Shown here: positions 16,720 through 27,677 of the stretch, piece by piece | How positions within the stretch are numbered: position 1 is the stretch's first letter | Layout of the letters: each line of letters begins with the position of its first letter | Assembly (NCBI GenBank): GCA_903854335.1 | Contig: CAINVY010000001.1 | Coordinates: 1 to 64,000 of the forward strand | Length of the DNA: 64,000 nt | Source of the DNA: an uncultured Candidatus Peregrinibacteria bacterium | GTDB lineage: Bacteria > Patescibacteriota > Gracilibacteria > Peribacterales > Peribacteraceae | Reading direction: 5' to 3' | Translations under genes and position numbers: made by a program | Notes under the pieces: generated by a model | Databases searched by the model: none | Told to the model about the DNA's origin: nothing | The model's input: the letters and a program-made list of their open reading frames with translations, nothing else

Positions 16720-18381
16720 ATGAAACACCGTCTCTTCCACAGCATCATCCTCGGAGCGCTTCTCTGGAGTATCGCTCCTCTCCTCGCGTTTGCGCAGGAT
16801 GCGGGGTCTTCCTCTCCTTATATAATGGAGGGAGCGGGAGGGTACGAACTCGTCGGATTGTTCTTGGCATTCCTCGCGCTCAGCGCGGTGCTGACGAAGG
16901 TGTGGATGGGCATCATCAACGTCTCGCTCATCGACGTGGAAAACCTCTCCTCTATTGAGCGTCGACATCCCTACCTCCCGTCGTTCGGCGTCATGATCGT
17001 TGCGATCCTTGGCACGGCGCTCCTGGTCTTGGTGTCCCTTGGAACAATGGGGGCGATTTCGCCTTTCGAGGGACCGGACGGACACATGCGCGCACTCGTC
17101 ATTTTGGGCGGTCTCGCGGCGATCATGGTGCTCCTCTCCATTTTGTGGAAAGGATCGAAGGAGTACATCTTCGCCTTCATCGTGGGAACAATGACGAGCT
17201 TCATCCTCATTACCTTCGTACGTTCTCTCATCGGTGCGGATGCGGCGCATGATCCTCTCGGGATGACGCTGGGCATCGTCGCGATCATTCTCGTATGGCG
17301 TTTCCTCTTCGGTCCGTGGGAAGCACACGTCAAAGCGACGGTGCTCGGAACGTTCGTCTTCTGGGTCGCCTTCCACTTCATCTTCCAAGAAGCACCGGAC
17401 GAGCGAACCGCGCACTTCATCGCCATCGCGTTCGCCGCCATTCCCGCGATCATCTGGTGCGCCCTCTTCCTCCCGTATCATAAGGAGCGGCTGAGCGTGG
17501 TCTTCCTCATGTTCTTCTCGGGAATGATTTCCACGGCTCCGATTCTCTTCTATGACACGCTTGTACGGCAGAAGATTGAAATGCAGTTCTTCATCTTCCG
17601 CATCGTTCCCCAGAGCTTTTCCGTGAGCGTGCAATCGACGGTCGGTGCCGGCGGCGACTCCGCTCTGAGCACCTCGCTTCTCTCGCTCTTCATTACGTTT
17701 ATCATCGTCGGACTCCTCGAAGAGTTCAGTAAGTACTGGGTCTTGAAGAGGAACGGGAAGCGCTATCTCACGAGCATTGACGATGCGATTCAGCTCGCGG
17801 TCATCGTGGCCATCGGTTTTGCCTTCGCGGAGAACATCACGAATACGGGGTACTTCCTGAGCTTTGTGAAGGAGTACTTGATGAGCGGTCAGAGCGTGGA
17901 TTGGGGCGGCTTCCTCGGCAATATCGCGGGACGTTCGATCCTCACGAGCATGGTGCACATCGTCTCCACGGGAACCTGCGGCTACTTCTTCGGTGTCACG
18001 ATGTTCGCCGATGCGGAAGCGCATCAGGGGCAGAAGAGACGCTACTACATTGCGGAAGCCATTCACTGGCTCTTCGGCATGGAGGAGTCGTCCGCGTTGC
18101 GCACGGAGATGCTCTGTCTCGGTATCGGATTCGCCACGCTGCTCCATGCGTTTAGCAACTTCCTCGTCACGCTCCCGGACGAACTTCCGGGCAATCCGCA
18201 CACGCTCGGTGATCTCTTCAATGCGCCTGCCTCTTCGCCGTTGCACCTCGTCGCGCTGCTCCTCTTCCCATCGCTCCTCTACGTGGTGGGAGGATTCTGG
18301 ATGCTCACGAGTTTGATCTTGAGCAAGCGAAACATGGAAGAGCACCAACTCCCGGGTGAGATGCTTGTCTTGTCGAAGTGA
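16720..18381 (+). CDS. PrsW-family intramembrane metalloprotease
   Basis: This is a polytopic membrane protein of 553 residues with an N-terminal signal-like segment (LFHSIILGALLWSIAPLLAFA) and about 12 further hydrophobic helices. The PrsW (M82) motifs are present: LLEEFSKYW with Glu334-Glu335 and Lys338, FAFAENI with Glu371, MVHIVST with His413, and LLHAFSNF with His476. In Bacillus, PrsW cleaves an anti-sigma factor. Related proteins have other substrates, so the target here is unknown. It is longer than Bacillus PrsW (about 220 residues) because of extra helices before the protease core. ctpA follows 41 nt downstream, giving two membrane-associated proteases side by side. Confidence 0.8.
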   Translation: MKHRLFHSIILGALLWSIAPLLAFAQDAGSSSPYIMEGAGGYELVGLFLAFLALSAVLTKVWMGIINVSLIDVENLSSIERRHPYLPSFGVMIVAILGTALLVLVSLGTMGAISPFEGPDGHMRALVILGGLAAIMVLLSILWKGSKEYIFAFIVGTMTSFILITFVRSLIGADAAHDPLGMTLGIVAIILVWRFLFGPWEAHVKATVLGTFVFWVAFHFIFQEAPDERTAHFIAIAFAAIPAIIWCALFLPYHKERLSVVFLMFFSGMISTAPILFYDTLVRQKIEMQFFIFRIVPQSFSVSVQSTVGAGGDSALSTSLLSLFITFIIVGLLEEFSKYWVLKRNGKRYLTSIDDAIQLAVIVAIGFAFAENITNTGYFLSFVKEYLMSGQSVDWGGFLGNIAGRSILTSMVHIVSTGTCGYFFGVTMFADAEAHQGQKRRYYIAEAIHWLFGMEESSALRTEMLCLGIGFATLLHAFSNFLVTLPDELPGNPHTLGDLFNAPASSPLHLVALLLFPSLLYVVGGFWMLTSLILSKRNMEEHQLPGEMLVLSK

Positions 18382-18416
18382 GATGCTAGGATGCGAATAT
18401 CCTATTCGCTTCTCAC
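18378..18416 (+). other. Nested hairpin between the PrsW-like gene and ctpA
   Basis: GCGAATA (18393-18399) and TATTCGC (18403-18409) form a perfect 7-bp stem with a 3-nt loop. An outer GTGAGA/TCTCAC pair (18378-18383, 18411-18416) encloses it. It covers the PrsW-like stop codon and ends 6 nt before the ctpA ATG. There is no U-tract, so control of ctpA translation or mRNA stability is more likely than termination. Confidence 0.4.
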
Positions 18417-18422
18417 ATTCGT

Positions 18423-20066
18423 ATGACGCTTCCCACATCAATTTTTTCTCGTGACAGCAAACGTCGTGCCGGGCGTACGTCGATCGGGGTTGTCCTCTCG
18501 TTCGCTCTCCTCGGATCATGCGTGAGCGGTGCTCTCGCTGCTGATGTGACGACGGTGAGTCGCGGGGATTTTCTTCGAGCTGCCATCAGCGCGATCCATT
18601 TGCCGCTTCTGAAGACCGGTGATCTTCCCTACACGGGAGTGTCCTCCGCTCTGTTGCCGTATGTTCGCACGGCGGATGCTCAACATGCTCTGACGCCGTT
18701 CGTGTCGGGGAACGCATTGCAATTGGATGTGCCGATTACGAGAGGGGAGGCCGCTGAGGTGATCACGGCTCTGGAGAATCTCCAGCCCGCTTCCGTAACG
18801 TCCGCGTACAGCGATGTCACGTCGGATGCGGGGAAGACGGCGGTGTCCGTGATGGGGGAGAAGCGATGGATGCGCGCGATGAATCCAACGACATTTGGTT
18901 TTACCTTAAAGCTGCGTCCTCTCGAAGAGAGAGTGATCATGGATAAGCTCGCGAAAGATGCATCCGTCACGATTCTTGCACCTGTTCCTTCGTCGGTTAC
19001 CGTTCACGTCGGAAGTACCGATAGTGTCTCTATTCCGAAACAGGATCTGCTGCAGTCGGTCTGGAATCTTCTGCACACGCAGTATCTTTACAGAAGTCGT
19101 ATGAACGATGATGAAGCGGGTTTCCGCGCGGCTCAAGGACTCGTGGACAGCTTGAATGATCCCTACACGGTCTTCATGCCTCCCGCCTCCTCGAAGGATT
19201 TCCAGACGCAGCTTCAGGGTGAGGTGACGGGCATCGGTGCGCAGGTGGAGGAGAAGAATAACATTCTCACCATCGTGGCACCGCTGCCGGGCTCTCCCGC
19301 CGAGAAGGCGGGGTTGCAAGCCGGCGATCAGATTCTCTCCGTGAACGGGAGGTCTCTGGATGGACTCTCGTATGAGGAATCGGTGAATTTGGTTCGAGGA
19401 CCGAAAGGCTCCACTGCGCTCCTGCACATCAGTCGCAACGGCGCGGAACTCGACGTGACTGTCGTCCGTGATACGGTGAAGATCACGGAGCTCGAATGGA
19501 AGATGAACGGATCCGTTGCAGTCGTCTCCCTCCATCAGTTTGGCGAGACATCGCAGGCGAACTTCCGCAGTGAAATGGTGAAGGTTGCCGCCCAAAATCC
19601 GCACGGCATCATCCTCGATCTCCGTAATAATCCGGGTGGTCTTCTCGATGCAGCCGGCATCGTCGTGGGGACGTTCCTTCCGGATGAGTCGGTTTTCGTG
19701 AAGATCGATACGGGCACGGGGGGCACCATCGAGCAGGATGTGACAAGCGGGTCGCCGGTCTTCGATACGTCGATTCCGCTCGTGGTCTTGGTGAATAAGG
19801 GATCCGCAAGCGCTTCGGAGATCGTCGCGGGCGCCCTGCAGGATACCGGTCGAGCGCAGATCATCGGCGAGACGACGTTTGGCAAGGGGACGGTGCAGCA
19901 GGTCCTGAACTTCAACGACGGGTCGAGCCTCAAGATGACGATTGCGGAGTGGAAGACGCCGAAGGGTCGCAAGATTAACGGCATCGGCGTGACGCCCGAC
20001 ATCGCGGTTCCCGCGGTCGCGGGCCAAGACGCTCCGATGCTTCGCGCGCTCAGTTTGCTTCGTTGA
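18423..20066 (+). CDS. ctpA: C-terminal processing protease (S41) with N-terminal SLH-like region
   Basis: This exported serine protease has a signal peptide (about residues 22-40, ending ALAAD). Residues about 42-180 resemble degenerate S-layer-homology repeats (VSRGDFLRAAISAI and PITRGEAAEVITAL). A PDZ domain follows (GIGAQVEEKNNILTIV and GSPAEKAGLQAGDQILSVNG). The S41 catalytic core has GIILDLRNNPGG, the nucleophile Ser463 in KGSASASEI, and Lys488 in TFGKGTVQQ, matching the Ser-Lys dyad spacing of Prc/CtpA. It would trim secreted or lipoprotein substrates, perhaps murein hydrolases. The dedA gene follows after 3 nt, so they are likely co-transcribed. Confidence 0.9.
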   Translation: MTLPTSIFSRDSKRRAGRTSIGVVLSFALLGSCVSGALAADVTTVSRGDFLRAAISAIHLPLLKTGDLPYTGVSSALLPYVRTADAQHALTPFVSGNALQLDVPITRGEAAEVITALENLQPASVTSAYSDVTSDAGKTAVSVMGEKRWMRAMNPTTFGFTLKLRPLEERVIMDKLAKDASVTILAPVPSSVTVHVGSTDSVSIPKQDLLQSVWNLLHTQYLYRSRMNDDEAGFRAAQGLVDSLNDPYTVFMPPASSKDFQTQLQGEVTGIGAQVEEKNNILTIVAPLPGSPAEKAGLQAGDQILSVNGRSLDGLSYEESVNLVRGPKGSTALLHISRNGAELDVTVVRDTVKITELEWKMNGSVAVVSLHQFGETSQANFRSEMVKVAAQNPHGIILDLRNNPGGLLDAAGIVVGTFLPDESVFVKIDTGTGGTIEQDVTSGSPVFDTSIPLVVLVNKGSASASEIVAGALQDTGRAQIIGETTFGKGTVQQVLNFNDGSSLKMTIAEWKTPKGRKINGIGVTPDIAVPAVAGQDAPMLRALSLLR

Positions 20067-20069
20067 GTC

Positions 20070-20702
20070 ATGGGAGTACTGCGCACATCGATCGATCTCT
20101 TCCTGCATATCGATGTGCATCTGCAGGCCGTGATCGCGCGGTTCGGACCGCTGACCTACGCGTTGCTCTTTCTTATCATCTTCTGCGAGACCGGCCTCGT
20201 CGTGCTGCCGTTCCTCCCGGGTGACTCCCTGCTGTTCGCGGCGGGAGCATTCGCGGCCAGGGGGTCGTTTTCCATTGGGATGCTGATTCCCCTCATCATT
20301 GCGGCTGCCGTTTGCGGCGATTCTACGAATTACGTGATTGGCGCATTCGTGGGTCCGCATTTCTTCCTTCGATGGAAATTGCTCAAGCAGCAGCATCTCG
20401 ATCGTGCGCACGCCTTCTTCGAGAAGTACGGTCGCAAGGCGCAGATTCTCGCGCGCTTCATGCCGATCATCCGCACGATCGCCCCCTTCACGGCCGGCAT
20501 CGCGCGCATGACATACCCGCGTTTCCTCGCAAATAGCATTTTGGGGGGCGTGCTCTGGGTGTCGCTCTTCACGCTTGCCGGATACTTCTTCGGAAACATC
20601 CCCGCAGTCGAGCACAACTTCTCCCTCGTCATCCTCGCGGTGATCATCCTCTCAATCCTCCCTGCAGTAGTGGAGTACGCGCGGCATCGGGGGAGGGGAT
20701 GA
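20070..20702 (+). CDS. DedA-family membrane protein
   Basis: This 210-residue polytopic protein of the DedA/VTT family acts in lipid-carrier or phospholipid flipping and membrane homeostasis in other bacteria. Family motifs are clear: FCETGLVVLPFLPGDSLLF, where the Glu and the PGD are typical, a re-entrant region with GDSTNYVIGAFVG, and ARFMPIIRTIAPFTAG with the conserved Arg-Pro. Hydrophobic segments flank these, and the tail is basic (EYARHRGRG). It starts 3 nt after the ctpA stop. A role in undecaprenyl-phosphate recycling would suit the wall-active neighbours but is inference. Confidence 0.88.
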   Translation: MGVLRTSIDLFLHIDVHLQAVIARFGPLTYALLFLIIFCETGLVVLPFLPGDSLLFAAGAFAARGSFSIGMLIPLIIAAAVCGDSTNYVIGAFVGPHFFLRWKLLKQQHLDRAHAFFEKYGRKAQILARFMPIIRTIAPFTAGIARMTYPRFLANSILGGVLWVSLFTLAGYFFGNIPAVEHNFSLVILAVIILSILPAVVEYARHRGRG

Positions 20703-20741
20703 GGAGGATTCAGAAGAATCCTCGGTATCCTCAATTTTTGA

Positions 20742-22178
<1,437 letters not shown>

Positions 22179-22194
22179 TTTTCTTCTACGTCTC

Positions 22195-22626
22195 ATGCTT
22201 CACCTCGAACTCATCACCCCCGATCGCGTCTTGTTCCAAGGCGACATCGACTCGGTCTCGATTCCCACTCCCGACGGGGAAATCACGGTGCTGCCGCATC
22301 ACATTCCGCTCATCTCTATCGTGAAGCCGGGATCGATCCTGATGCGCACGGGCAAGGAGGAGCAGTTCTTCTCGGTCTCGCGCGGCGTCGTCGAGGTGAA
22401 CGGCACGTCACTCAGGATTCTTGCGGATACGGCGGAGCGGGTCGATGAGCTGGAGGAGGCGGCCATCGCGAAGGCGAAGGAGAGCGCCGAGAAGCTCATG
22501 CAGGAGAAGCGGGAGGACCGCGAAGGGTTTGCCGAAGCCACGGCGATCCTGGATCGGGAATTGGCGCGTCTCCAGACGATTCGACGCCATCGCTCGCGCA
22601 CGCGCACCCCGCATACGGGAGTGTAA
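22195..22626 (+). CDS. atpC: F1 ATP synthase subunit epsilon
   Basis: This central-stalk subunit begins MLHLELITPDRVLFQGDIDS, followed by PTPDGEITVLPHHIPLIS and GVVEVNGTSLRILADTAER, the beta-sandwich domain. The helical C-terminal part is longer and more charged than usual and ends in an Arg-rich tail (RRHRSRTRTPH). The 143 residues fit. The ATG at 22195 starts the family sequence; an upstream in-frame ATG would overlap atpD. Confidence 0.93.
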   Translation: MLHLELITPDRVLFQGDIDSVSIPTPDGEITVLPHHIPLISIVKPGSILMRTGKEEQFFSVSRGVVEVNGTSLRILADTAERVDELEEAAIAKAKESAEKLMQEKREDREGFAEATAILDRELARLQTIRRHRSRTRTPHTGV

Positions 22627-22639
22627 GAGCATTCTCTGC

Positions 22640-22645
22640 TACCAT
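22640..22645 (+). promoter_or_regulatory. -10 box 6 nt before the atpZ-like gene
   Basis: TCTGCTACCAT carries an extended -10 (TGC plus TACCAT) ending 6 nt before the ATG at 22652. It could be an internal promoter of the atp locus. Confidence 0.35.
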
Positions 22646-22651
22646 CGTCCC

Positions 22652-22921
22652 ATGCCATCGCAGCCCCTTCCTCCTGAGGAATCGAAGAAGCAGATGAATA
22701 CCGGACTCGGATCCGCCCTTTGGCTTGCGGTGCAGCTCGTGTGGGACATGGGCTGGATCATCGCGATTCCGGCCGTCGTCCTGGGATTTGGCGGTGCGTA
22801 CCTGGATAAGCGCGCCCATACCGCTCCGCTCTTCATTCTGCTCGGCCTTGCCCTTGCCATCTCCGTCTCTTCCTTCGTCATCGCGCGGCAGATGAAGGCC
22901 ATCATCAAGAGGAGGTTTTGA
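22652..22921 (+). CDS. AtpZ/AtpI-like ATP synthase accessory membrane protein
   Basis: This 89-residue protein has two membrane helices (about residues 27-48 and 57-77). They are separated by GGAYLDKRAHTAP, which matches the G-x-x-LD-...-P pattern of the AtpZ/AtpQ group. It lies between atpC and atpB, where N-type ATPase loci carry atpQ and canonical loci carry atpI. AtpI/AtpZ proteins assist assembly or cation supply of the membrane sector. Assignment between AtpI, AtpZ and AtpQ is not certain. Confidence 0.7.
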   Translation: MPSQPLPPEESKKQMNTGLGSALWLAVQLVWDMGWIIAIPAVVLGFGGAYLDKRAHTAPLFILLGLALAISVSSFVIARQMKAIIKRRF

Positions 22922-22930
22922 GGTCACCCA

Positions 22931-22958
22931 TTGTCGAAACGGAATTTTCCATTAGAAT
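22931..22958 (+). promoter_or_regulatory. Possible internal promoter before atpB
   Basis: TTGTCG (22931-22936) and TAGAAT (22953-22958) are 16 nt apart, with the -10 ending 9 nt before the atpB ATG. Confidence 0.35.
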
Positions 22959-22967
22959 CTCCCCGCT

Positions 22968-23759
22968 ATGGCAGCCATCGAAGCACCTACACTGGCCTCC
23001 GAAGTCATTGCGCATATCGGATCGTTCGAAGTGCGCAACACGCTCCTCATGGCGTGGATCGCGATGGCAGTCCTCTTCGTCGTTTCCTTCCTCACCTGGC
23101 GCACGAAGTACAAGGAAATCCCGGGTCGCTTCCAAACATTCATGGAAATGATCGTCGAGGGATTCTTTGATTTCTGGGATTCGATCATCGACGATCGCGA
23201 GCAGACGCGCAAAATCTATCCGCTCGTCACGTCGATCTTCATCTTCCTCGTCGTTGCCAACTGGATGGGCATTCTTCCTGGTGTGGGGAGCATTCTCGTG
23301 CGGGTGCATACGGATGGGCACACGTCCATGATTCCGCTGCTGCGTTCGATGAATGCCGATGTGAACATGACGCTCGCCTTCGCCCTCATGTCCATCATCG
23401 CCACGCAAGTCTTCGGTATTGCGGCGCTCGGCGTCGCCCCGTACATGGGGAAGTTCCTCATCGCGCCGTGGAAGGATCCGATCGGATGTTTCGTCGGATT
23501 ACTCGAAATCGTTGCGGAGTTCGCGAAGATCATCTCCTTCACCTTCCGTCTTTTCGGCAATATTTTTGCGGGGGAGGTGCTCATTGTCGTCATCTCGTTC
23601 CTCGTGCCGTACATCGCGCCGATCCCGTTCCTCGGTCTCGAAATCTTCGTCGGATTCATTCAGGCACTCGTCTTCTCCATGCTCACGGCCGTCTTCATCA
23701 AGATGGCGACGATGATGCACGGAGGACACGAGGAAGGACATGAGATGGCGCATGCGTGA
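22968..23759 (+). CDS. atpB: Fo ATP synthase subunit a
   Basis: This is the stator membrane subunit holding the ion half-channels. Five to six helices are visible over 263 residues. The essential Arg lies in SFTFRLFGNIFAGE, followed by the helix with GLEIFVGFIQALVFSMLTAVF. An Asn-Trp-Met-Gly helix (VVANWMGILPGVG) lies in the second membrane segment. The C-terminus is His-rich (MMHGGHEEGHEMAHA), which might bind metal but could simply be a polar tail. Confidence 0.95.
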   Translation: MAAIEAPTLASEVIAHIGSFEVRNTLLMAWIAMAVLFVVSFLTWRTKYKEIPGRFQTFMEMIVEGFFDFWDSIIDDREQTRKIYPLVTSIFIFLVVANWMGILPGVGSILVRVHTDGHTSMIPLLRSMNADVNMTLAFALMSIIATQVFGIAALGVAPYMGKFLIAPWKDPIGCFVGLLEIVAEFAKIISFTFRLFGNIFAGEVLIVVISFLVPYIAPIPFLGLEIFVGFIQALVFSMLTAVFIKMATMMHGGHEEGHEMAHA

Positions 23760-23847
23760 TGGATATACCACTTCGTCGTCGGCTGTATTTGTCGACCCAT
23801 GCCACTTCCAGGGCGATCCGACCCTTTTCAATTGCATCAAACCACCC

Positions 23848-24169
<322 letters not shown>

Positions 24170-24197
24170 GGCGGCAATTTGCGTTTGGCTACTTGCG

Positions 24198-24217
24198 ATT
24201 GGCTTAAGAAGGCCAAT
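24198..24217 (+). other. Hairpin between atpE and atpF
   Basis: ATTGGC (24198-24203) and GCCAAT (24212-24217) form a 6-bp stem just after the atpE stop in a 106-nt gap. It may stabilise the atpE message or reduce read-through. There is no U-tract. Confidence 0.35.
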
Positions 24218-24275
24218 AGCTGGTAGCTAACAGCAAGGTGCTTCGTTCTCTCTTCGCGTTCATCCCTCTCCTTCC

Positions 24276-24782
24276 ATGGAACTCCTTACGCAACTCGGAA
24301 TCAATTGGCAGCTTCTGATAGCGCAGATCGTGAACTTCGGCATCGTCGTCGCGGTCCTCACGTATCTCGTCTACAAACCGCTTCTCAGCACGATTGATGC
24401 GCGGCGCGAGCGCACACGCAAATCGGTGGAGGATGCGAAGAAGATCGAGTCGCAGAAGAGAGATATGGAGGTGTTCCGTGTCGAGCAAATGAAGAAGATC
24501 GACGCCGAGTGCGGCGCGTTTCTCGATCAGGCCAAGAAAGATGCGGAGGCCACGAAAGAGCAGATCCTCACGCTCGCCCAGAAGGAAGCGGATCGTCTGC
24601 TGACGAAGGGGGAGGAGCGGCTCGCAGAAGAGCGCTCTCGCGTGTTCTCGGAGGTGCAGAACGATCTGTCCACAATTATCGTGCGTCTTACGGAGAAGAT
24701 TCTCGTCAAAGAATTCACGCCCGAGGATCAGAAGAAATGGATCGGCGATATTCAGAAAGAGCTTCCCTCTCTCCTTCGATGA
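24276..24782 (+). CDS. atpF: Fo ATP synthase subunit b
   Basis: This peripheral-stalk subunit has one N-terminal membrane helix (INWQLLIAQIVNFGIVVAVL, about residues 10-30). The family motif YLVYKPLLSTIDARRER follows, then a long charged coiled coil to residue 168. It ends in the ATGA overlap with atpH. Confidence 0.94.
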   Translation: MELLTQLGINWQLLIAQIVNFGIVVAVLTYLVYKPLLSTIDARRERTRKSVEDAKKIESQKRDMEVFRVEQMKKIDAECGAFLDQAKKDAEATKEQILTLAQKEADRLLTKGEERLAEERSRVFSEVQNDLSTIIVRLTEKILVKEFTPEDQKKWIGDIQKELPSLLR

Positions 24783-25195
24783 AGCCGACGCCGCAGATCA
24801 TCGCCCGCGCTCTCATCGAGACGTGTCAGACGCTTCCGGAATCCGATATTGCTGCTGCGGTCGATGCGGCGATTCATTTGCTCTTCGAAAACGGGCTCAG
24901 CAAGGATGTGCGCTCGTTCTCGCGCACGGTGAAGGATGTCTTCGAGAGAGAGTTCTCTGTCGCCGAGGCGACGCTGCTCACGACGAGCGGCGATGCTTCC
25001 GGATCCGAGGGTTCGATCGTCGAGGCACTCGAGAAGACGCTCGGGAAGCATGTTGATCTCAACGTTTCCAAAGATGCGTCGTTGCTCGGAGGTGCGCTCC
25101 TGCACGTCGGTGACGAACGCTTCGATGCCACGCTTCGTGGCGCGCTTCAGAAATTACAACAGCATCTCTCAGCGGGACATCCCGTTGTCTCCTAA
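24779..25195 (+). CDS. atpH: F1 ATP synthase subunit delta (short form)
   Basis: This stalk subunit joins F1 to subunit b. The gene begins in an ATGA overlap with the atpF stop, implying translational coupling. The product is 138 residues, shorter than the typical 170-180. The C-terminal signature region DASLLGGALLHVGDERFD is present, followed by LRGALQKLQQHL. The N-terminal helical domain is reduced. Identity rests on that signature and on position between atpF and atpA. Confidence 0.85.
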   Translation: MKPTPQIIARALIETCQTLPESDIAAAVDAAIHLLFENGLSKDVRSFSRTVKDVFEREFSVAEATLLTTSGDASGSEGSIVEALEKTLGKHVDLNVSKDASLLGGALLHVGDERFDATLRGALQKLQQHLSAGHPVVS

Positions 25196-25216
25196 ATTAC
25201 TCTTCCCTTCTCTCGT

Positions 25217-26743
25217 ATGACGCTTAGCAAGACACTCCTCAAGACGCTCGAAGAACGCATCGATTCGTACAAGCACGACGTGACGCACGAACACGTCGGA
25301 ACCGTCGTGGAAGTGGGTGACGGGATTGCGAAGATCCACGGACTCTCGCGCATCGGTGCGGCCGAAATGATCGACTTCGGAAACGGCGTCTACGGCAGCG
25401 CGCTCAACCTCGGAGAGGACACGGTCGGGGCGATCGTCCTCGGGGACTACAGCAAGATCAAGGAAGGAGACACGGTGAAGGCGACGGGGCAGATCCTCTC
25501 CACGCCGGTCGGCGAGGAGTTGATCGGACGCGTCGTTTCTCCGTTGGGCGTGGCGAAGGATGGGGGTCCGGCCATCCGTTCTACGACACTCTATCCGATC
25601 GAGAAGATTGCACCGCGCGTCATTGAGCGCAAGTCCGTCACGACGCCGTTGCAGACCGGCATCAAGGCTGTCGATTCCATGATTCCCATCGGCCGCGGCC
25701 AGCGCGAGCTTATCATCGGCGATCGTCAGACGGGAAAGACGGCGATCGTCATCGATGCCATCATCAACCAGAAGGAGACGCAGAAGACGGATCGTCCCGT
25801 CATCTGTATCTACGTTGCGATCGGGCAGAAGGAATCGAAGGTCGCCAAGATCGTCGATCTGCTCCGCAAGAACGGCGCGATGGAGTACACGATCGTCGTG
25901 TCGGCCGGCGCATCGGAGCCCGCCTCTCTCTCCTACATCGCCCCCTTCGCGGGATGCGCCATGGGAGAGTACTTCGTCGATCAGGGCAAAGATGTCCTCT
26001 GTATCTACGACGACCTCAGCAAGCACGCATGGGCGTACCGCCAAGTGTCGCTCCTTCTCCGCCGTCCCCCCGGACGCGAGGCGTACCCGGGCGATGTCTT
26101 CTATCTCCACTCTCGACTCCTCGAGCGCGCGGTCTGTATGGATGACAAGTTTGGCGGTGGCTCCCTCACGGCGCTTCCGATCATCGAGACGCAAGCCGGC
26201 GACGTCGCGGCGTACATCCCCACGAACGTCATCTCGATCACCGACGGTCAGATCTTTCTCGAGTCCGATCTCTTCTACAAAGGCATTCGCCCCGCGCTCA
26301 ACGTCGGTATTTCCGTCTCGCGTGTGGGAAGTGCAGCGCAGCGGAAATCCATGAAGAAGGTTGCCGGGAAACTTCGTCTCGACCTCGCGCAGTATCGTGA
26401 ACTTGCCGTCTTCGCGCAGTTCGGATCCGATCTCGATGCCTCCACCAAAGCGCAGCTCGAGCGCGGCGCACGCCTCACGGAAATTCTGAAGCAGGGCCAG
26501 TATGAGCCGAAATCCGTGGGCGATCAGGTCGCAATCATCTACGCGGGCGTCAACGGATACCTCGACGATATTCCCGTCACGCAAGTGCGCGACTTCGAGA
26601 AGGCGTTCACGGAATTCCTCCGTGCCAAGCACTACGATCTTCTCGAGAAGTTGGCGATGGAGATTTCCAAGGAGAGCGAGGAGACGCTCCAGAGATTGAT
26701 TGAGAGCTTCAAAAAGGACAAAGGCTACGTCGTTTCCAAGTAA
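25217..26743 (+). CDS. atpA: F1 ATP synthase subunit alpha
   Basis: This non-catalytic nucleotide-binding subunit has 508 residues. The N-terminal beta-barrel includes [20 protein letters not shown]. Walker A is [11 protein letters not shown] (about residues 170-180). [12 protein letters not shown], the [11 protein letters not shown] region and [20 protein letters not shown] follow, then [24 protein letters not shown] and the C-terminal helices complete it. It is 21 nt after atpH and 8 nt before atpG. Confidence 0.98.
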   Translation: MTLSKTLLKTLEERIDSYKHDVTHEHVGTVVEVGDGIAKIHGLSRIGAAEMIDFGNGVYGSALNLGEDTVGAIVLGDYSKIKEGDTVKATGQILSTPVGEELIGRVVSPLGVAKDGGPAIRSTTLYPIEKIAPRVIERKSVTTPLQTGIKAVDSMIPIGRGQRELIIGDRQTGKTAIVIDAIINQKETQKTDRPVICIYVAIGQKESKVAKIVDLLRKNGAMEYTIVVSAGASEPASLSYIAPFAGCAMGEYFVDQGKDVLCIYDDLSKHAWAYRQVSLLLRRPPGREAYPGDVFYLHSRLLERAVCMDDKFGGGSLTALPIIETQAGDVAAYIPTNVISITDGQIFLESDLFYKGIRPALNVGISVSRVGSAAQRKSMKKVAGKLRLDLAQYRELAVFAQFGSDLDASTKAQLERGARLTEILKQGQYEPKSVGDQVAIIYAGVNGYLDDIPVTQVRDFEKAFTEFLRAKHYDLLEKLAMEISKESEETLQRLIESFKKDKGYVVSK

Positions 26744-26751
26744 GGATTTCC

Positions 26752-27675
26752 ATGGCCAAAAGTCTCCGCGATCTCCGGCGAAAAATGAAGGCGATCAAGT
26801 CCACGCGACAGGTGACGAAAGCGATGGAGCTCGTGGCCGCGTCCAAGATGCGCCGTGCCGTGCAGAATGCCGAAACACTTCGCGCCTACGCGCAGACGGC
26901 CTGGAATATCTTGCAGCGTATCGCCGGTTCCCAGTCCGCCGAGCACCCCTTTCTCGCGGAGAGGCCGGTGGCCAAAGTGCTCGCGATTCTCTTCAGCTCT
27001 GATCGCGGTTTCTGCGGGAGTCTCAATGCGCAGATGTTTGGCGCAGCGATGAAGTACATCGACGGACTGAAGCAGATCAAGACGTTTGAGAAAGTGGATT
27101 TCGTCGTGGCGGGCAAGAAGGGCCAGCAGTTTTTGGTTCGTGCGAAGCAGAATGTGATCGCCGCCTTTCCGGCGCTCAGCAATCATCCCGCATTCCCCGA
27201 TGTCCTCCCCATCGCTCGCATGGCGACGGACGGATTCCTCAATGGAGACTACGATCACATCGTTCTCCTCTATCCGGATTTCATTTCCGCGCTGCGTCAA
27301 GAGCCCTGCATTCGCGTGCTTCTCCCATTCTCGCGTACGGAGCTGCGTTCGATGATCGACCGATTGCGATTGCGCAAGACCGCTGCGACGGAAGTGGAGA
27401 AGGAAGAGGAGGCGGTGCTGGAGTACACCTTCGAGCCTTCTCCCGAGGAAGTTTTCCGCACCATTCTTCCCAAGCTTACGGAGATGCAGGTGTATCAGGG
27501 CGTCCTGGAAGCCGCTGCCTCCGAGCACTCCGCTCGCATGCTTGCGATGCGCAATGCCACCGAGAATGCCACCGAGATCCTCGATGATCTCACGCTGACC
27601 TACAACCAAACGCGTCAGGCCGGCATCACCGCCGAGCTTTCGGAACTCTCCGCGGCTGCTGCGGCGTTGGGATGA
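26752..27675 (+). CDS. atpG: F1 ATP synthase subunit gamma
   Basis: This is the rotating central shaft. The N-terminal helix reads AKSLRDLRRKMKAIKSTRQV then TKAMELVAASKMRRA. The middle has LFSSDRGFCGSLN. The C-terminal helix has EHSARMLAMRNATENATEI and LTLTYNQTRQAGITAELSE, all classic. The 307 residues are normal. It is the last gene of the locus and convergent with the orphan pair at 27678-28281. Confidence 0.97.
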   Translation: MAKSLRDLRRKMKAIKSTRQVTKAMELVAASKMRRAVQNAETLRAYAQTAWNILQRIAGSQSAEHPFLAERPVAKVLAILFSSDRGFCGSLNAQMFGAAMKYIDGLKQIKTFEKVDFVVAGKKGQQFLVRAKQNVIAAFPALSNHPAFPDVLPIARMATDGFLNGDYDHIVLLYPDFISALRQEPCIRVLLPFSRTELRSMIDRLRLRKTAATEVEKEEEAVLEYTFEPSPEEVFRTILPKLTEMQVYQGVLEAAASEHSARMLAMRNATENATEILDDLTLTYNQTRQAGITAELSELSAAAAALG

Positions 27676-27677
27676 GC

